Assembly (NCBI GenBank): GCA_020848855.1
Contig: JADLHH010000165.1
Coordinates: forward strand, 1 to 6,968
Length of the DNA: 6,968 nucleotides
Reading direction: 5' to 3'
From: Anaerolineae bacterium
GTDB lineage: Bacteria > Chloroflexota > Anaerolineae > Aggregatilineales > Phototrophicaceae
The notes below the pieces were generated by a model. The model worked only from the letters and a program-made list of their open reading frames with translations, made no database searches and was not told where the DNA came from. The stretch's first letter is position 1, and each line of letters begins with the position of its first letter. A program made the position numbers and the translations under genes. This document shows, in pieces, positions 5,944 through 6,968 of this stretch.

Positions 5944-6758
5944 CCGACACCACATCCAATCGGCTGAAAACCGGCGCGCCGGTACGCCTGCGGGCAGTCG
6001 CCATCCCCGCCGAACATGGCGGCTGGAGCTTCCTGCTGGAGCCGATTGTGCTCGGCTTGCTGGTCGCGCCGTCGGTTCCTGGCTTGTTGCTCGGCATCGG
6101 CATGTTCTTTGCATTTCTGGCGCGGCATCCACTGAAGCTGGCGCTCTCCGACCGGCGGCGCGGCAAGCGTCTGGCGCGGACACCGGCGGCGGAACGCTTC
6201 GCGCTTGGCTACGCGGCGGTGAGCGCTGCCGGCTTCGGGCGGGCGGTCGCGCTCCACAGCCCCGAAGTCCTGCTGCCGCTCGTGGCAGCCGCGCCGTTGT
6301 TTACGCTGCAAGCCTATTTCGATGCGACCAATCAGGCACGCGCAGCCGCCGCCGAATTATTGGGCGTGGTCGCGCTGGCGGCGTCGGCAGCCAGCATCAC
6401 GCTGGCGGGCGGCTGGTCGCTGGTGCCCGCCTTCGCGCTGTGGGCGCTGCTGGCTGCGCGCGGGCTGCCGTCGATCCTGTACGTGCGCACCCGGCTGCGG
6501 CTGGAACGTGGGCAGCCTCACGACCGTCGGCTGTCACTGATCGCGCACATCGCCGCGTTGATCATCGTGAGCGTGCTGGCAGCAGGCGGCTTAATCCCCG
6601 CGTGGAGCATCAGCGCGCCGCTGGTGCTGCTGGCGCGGGCGGTGTATGGACTGTCGCCGTATCGCCGGGGTCGCACCGCTAAGCAGATCGGCGTACAGGA
6701 AGTGTTCTTCGGCGTGGTCGCCATTGCGCTGATCGCGCTGAGTTACGCCGGGAATTGA
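5940..6758 (+). CDS. YwiC-like multi-pass membrane protein
   Basis: A 272-residue integral membrane protein with the N-terminal signature PAEHGGWSFLLEP (23-35) of the YwiC-like family, whose function is unknown. About seven to eight hydrophobic segments follow: within 31-60 (probably two), 84-105, 109-123, 137-157, 160-180, 199-219 and 251-269. Basic loops lie between them (SDRRRGKRLAR 70-80, RTRLRLERG 183-191, YRRGRTAK 241-248). Short conserved-looking motifs are AARGLPS (172-178), RAVYGLSP (233-240) and GVQEVFFG (251-258). The start is taken as TTG at 5940, overlapping the GNAT stop as TTGA, with GGAG eight bases upstream inside the GNAT gene. No in-frame ATG or GTG would keep the HGGW motif with a better site. 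The reading frame stays open upstream to 5715, but that part is a frame shadow of the GNAT gene. No clear terminator follows the stop. Confidence 0.85.
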   Translation: MTDTTSNRLKTGAPVRLRAVAIPAEHGGWSFLLEPIVLGLLVAPSVPGLLLGIGMFFAFLARHPLKLALSDRRRGKRLARTPAAERFALGYAAVSAAGFGRAVALHSPEVLLPLVAAAPLFTLQAYFDATNQARAAAAELLGVVALAASAASITLAGGWSLVPAFALWALLAARGLPSILYVRTRLRLERGQPHDRRLSLIAHIAALIIVSVLAAGGLIPAWSISAPLVLLARAVYGLSPYRRGRTAKQIGVQEVFFGVVAIALIALSYAGN

Positions 6759-6784
6759 GGTCGCCAATTGAAAACCCGGACATT

Positions 6785-6800
6785 TGTGACCCCTTTCACA
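6785..6800. promoter_or_regulatory. CRP/FNR-type operator, perfect TGTGA-N6-TCACA palindrome
   Basis: TGTGA (6785-6789), six bases, TCACA (6796-6800) matches the core CRP consensus without a mismatch. Its centre is about 94 bases upstream of the predicted transcription start near 6887, close to one of the spacings used by class I activators in E. coli. Which CRP/FNR-family regulator would bind is unknown. Chance occurrence of a perfect ten-base palindrome in a short intergenic stretch is low but not negligible. Confidence 0.5.
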
Positions 6801-6803
6801 TAA

Positions 6804-6823
6804 CAATGATCCGCACATCATTG
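6804..6823. repeat. Inverted repeat, 7-base arms
   Basis: CAATGAT (6804-6810) and ATCATTG (6817-6823) are perfect inverted arms around a six-base loop. It lies between the CRP-like palindrome and the promoter. No T-run follows on either strand, so it is unlikely to be a rho-independent terminator; it may be an operator or the end of the upstream transcript. Confidence 0.5.
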
Positions 6824-6851
6824 AAATAAAGTAAAATATTTGAAATGATTA

Positions 6852-6880
6852 TTGACTTCGTGTGAAGCCGGCACTAGAAT
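6852..6880 (+). promoter_or_regulatory. Sigma-70-type promoter of the gene starting at 6956
   Basis: TTGACT (6852-6857) and TAGAAT (6875-6880) are separated by exactly 17 bases, each one mismatch from consensus. AT-rich sequence upstream (about 6823-6851) could act as an UP element. Transcription would start near 6887, leaving a leader of about 70 bases before the ATG at 6956. Confidence 0.7.
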
Positions 6881-6883
6881 CGA

Positions 6884-6929
6884 GATAGAAGAAAGAATTC
6901 TATCAACCACCCCCATTGGGTTTGTGGTT
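6884..6929 (+). promoter_or_regulatory. Tandem hairpins in the 5' leader
   Basis: GATAGAA (6884-6890) pairs with TTCTATC (6898-6904) around a seven-base purine loop. Directly after it AACCAC (6905-6910) pairs with GTGGTT (6924-6929), with an inner CCC/GGG pairing (6912-6914 with 6918-6920). The first repeat spans the predicted transcription start, so it could equally be a DNA operator. No known riboswitch class was recognised. Confidence 0.4.
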
Positions 6930-6933
6930 AGCA

Positions 6934-6949
6934 TCACCCAGAAAGGTGA
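6934..6949 (+). promoter_or_regulatory. Hairpin covering the ribosome-binding site
   Basis: TCACC (6934-6938) is complementary to GGTGA (6945-6949) around the loop CAGAAA. GGTGA, within AAAGGTGA, is the likely Shine-Dalgarno sequence, six bases before the ATG at 6956. A fold here would hide the site from ribosomes. Confidence 0.4.
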
Positions 6950-6955
6950 AACAGG

Positions 6956-6968
6956 ATGTACAACTGGG
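6956..6968 (+). CDS. Start of a gene cut by the window edge
   Basis: An ATG at 6956 follows AAAGGTGA with six bases between, downstream of a good promoter. Only the first four codons (M-Y-N-W) are in the window, so the product cannot be named. Its regulatory region suggests a controlled, possibly highly expressed gene. Confidence 0.5.

Noticed and set aside
6804..6823. Rho-independent terminator for the plus-strand genes
   Set aside because: The stem is AT-rich and is not followed by a run of T on the plus strand.

Overview
The window comes from a GC-rich bacterium. Both strands are densely coded, and most genes start inside or within a few bases of the stop of the preceding gene. Shine-Dalgarno sites are clear at most starts, and the start codons used are ATG, GTG and TTG. 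Gene content (a YwiC-like membrane protein, a ThiF/JAB/E2 cluster, an extended isoaspartate methyltransferase) is compatible with Chloroflexota. That assignment is an impression from gene content, not something the sequence proves.

Two gene strings diverge from an intergenic stretch at about 4835-5028. The left string is on the minus strand (4834 down to 30). It has six closely packed genes: an E2-like ubiquitin-conjugating enzyme, a JAB/JAMM metalloprotease-like protein with a probable inactive E2-like (UEV/RWD-like) C-terminal half, a ThiF/MoeB-type E1-like adenylyltransferase, a 105-residue orphan protein, a protein-L-isoaspartate methyltransferase with a long C-terminal extension, and a PfkB-family kinase related to pseudouridine kinase. 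Junctions are a 5-base gap, ATGA, GTGA, and twice the 8-base overlap ATGCCTGA. A single extended -10 promoter at 4873-4881 could drive all six.

The first three genes of that string make up a bacterial ubiquitin-like conjugation and deconjugation toolkit (E1, E2, JAB). No recognisable ubiquitin-like modifier lies in the window, and there is no CBASS cyclase or effector next to the cluster. Three details are unusual. The JAB motif has Gln where the second metal-binding His is expected. The E1 lacks a Cys at the usual thioester position. A methyltransferase for protein damage and a small-molecule kinase are translationally coupled to the system. This is the most interesting part of the window.

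The right string is on the plus strand (5029-6758): an FMN split-barrel (PNPOx-like) protein, a GNAT acetyltransferase and a YwiC-like membrane protein that starts at a TTG overlapping the GNAT stop. All are ordinary family members.

The last 210 bases (6759-6968) are non-coding and more AT-rich. They hold a perfect TGTGA-N6-TCACA palindrome (CRP-type site), a second inverted repeat, a strong sigma-70-like promoter (TTGACT, 17 bases, TAGAAT), and a leader with tandem hairpins. The last hairpin pairs with the ribosome-binding site of a gene whose first codons begin at 6956 and run off the window. No tRNA, rRNA, CRISPR array, insertion sequence or clear rho-independent terminator was seen.
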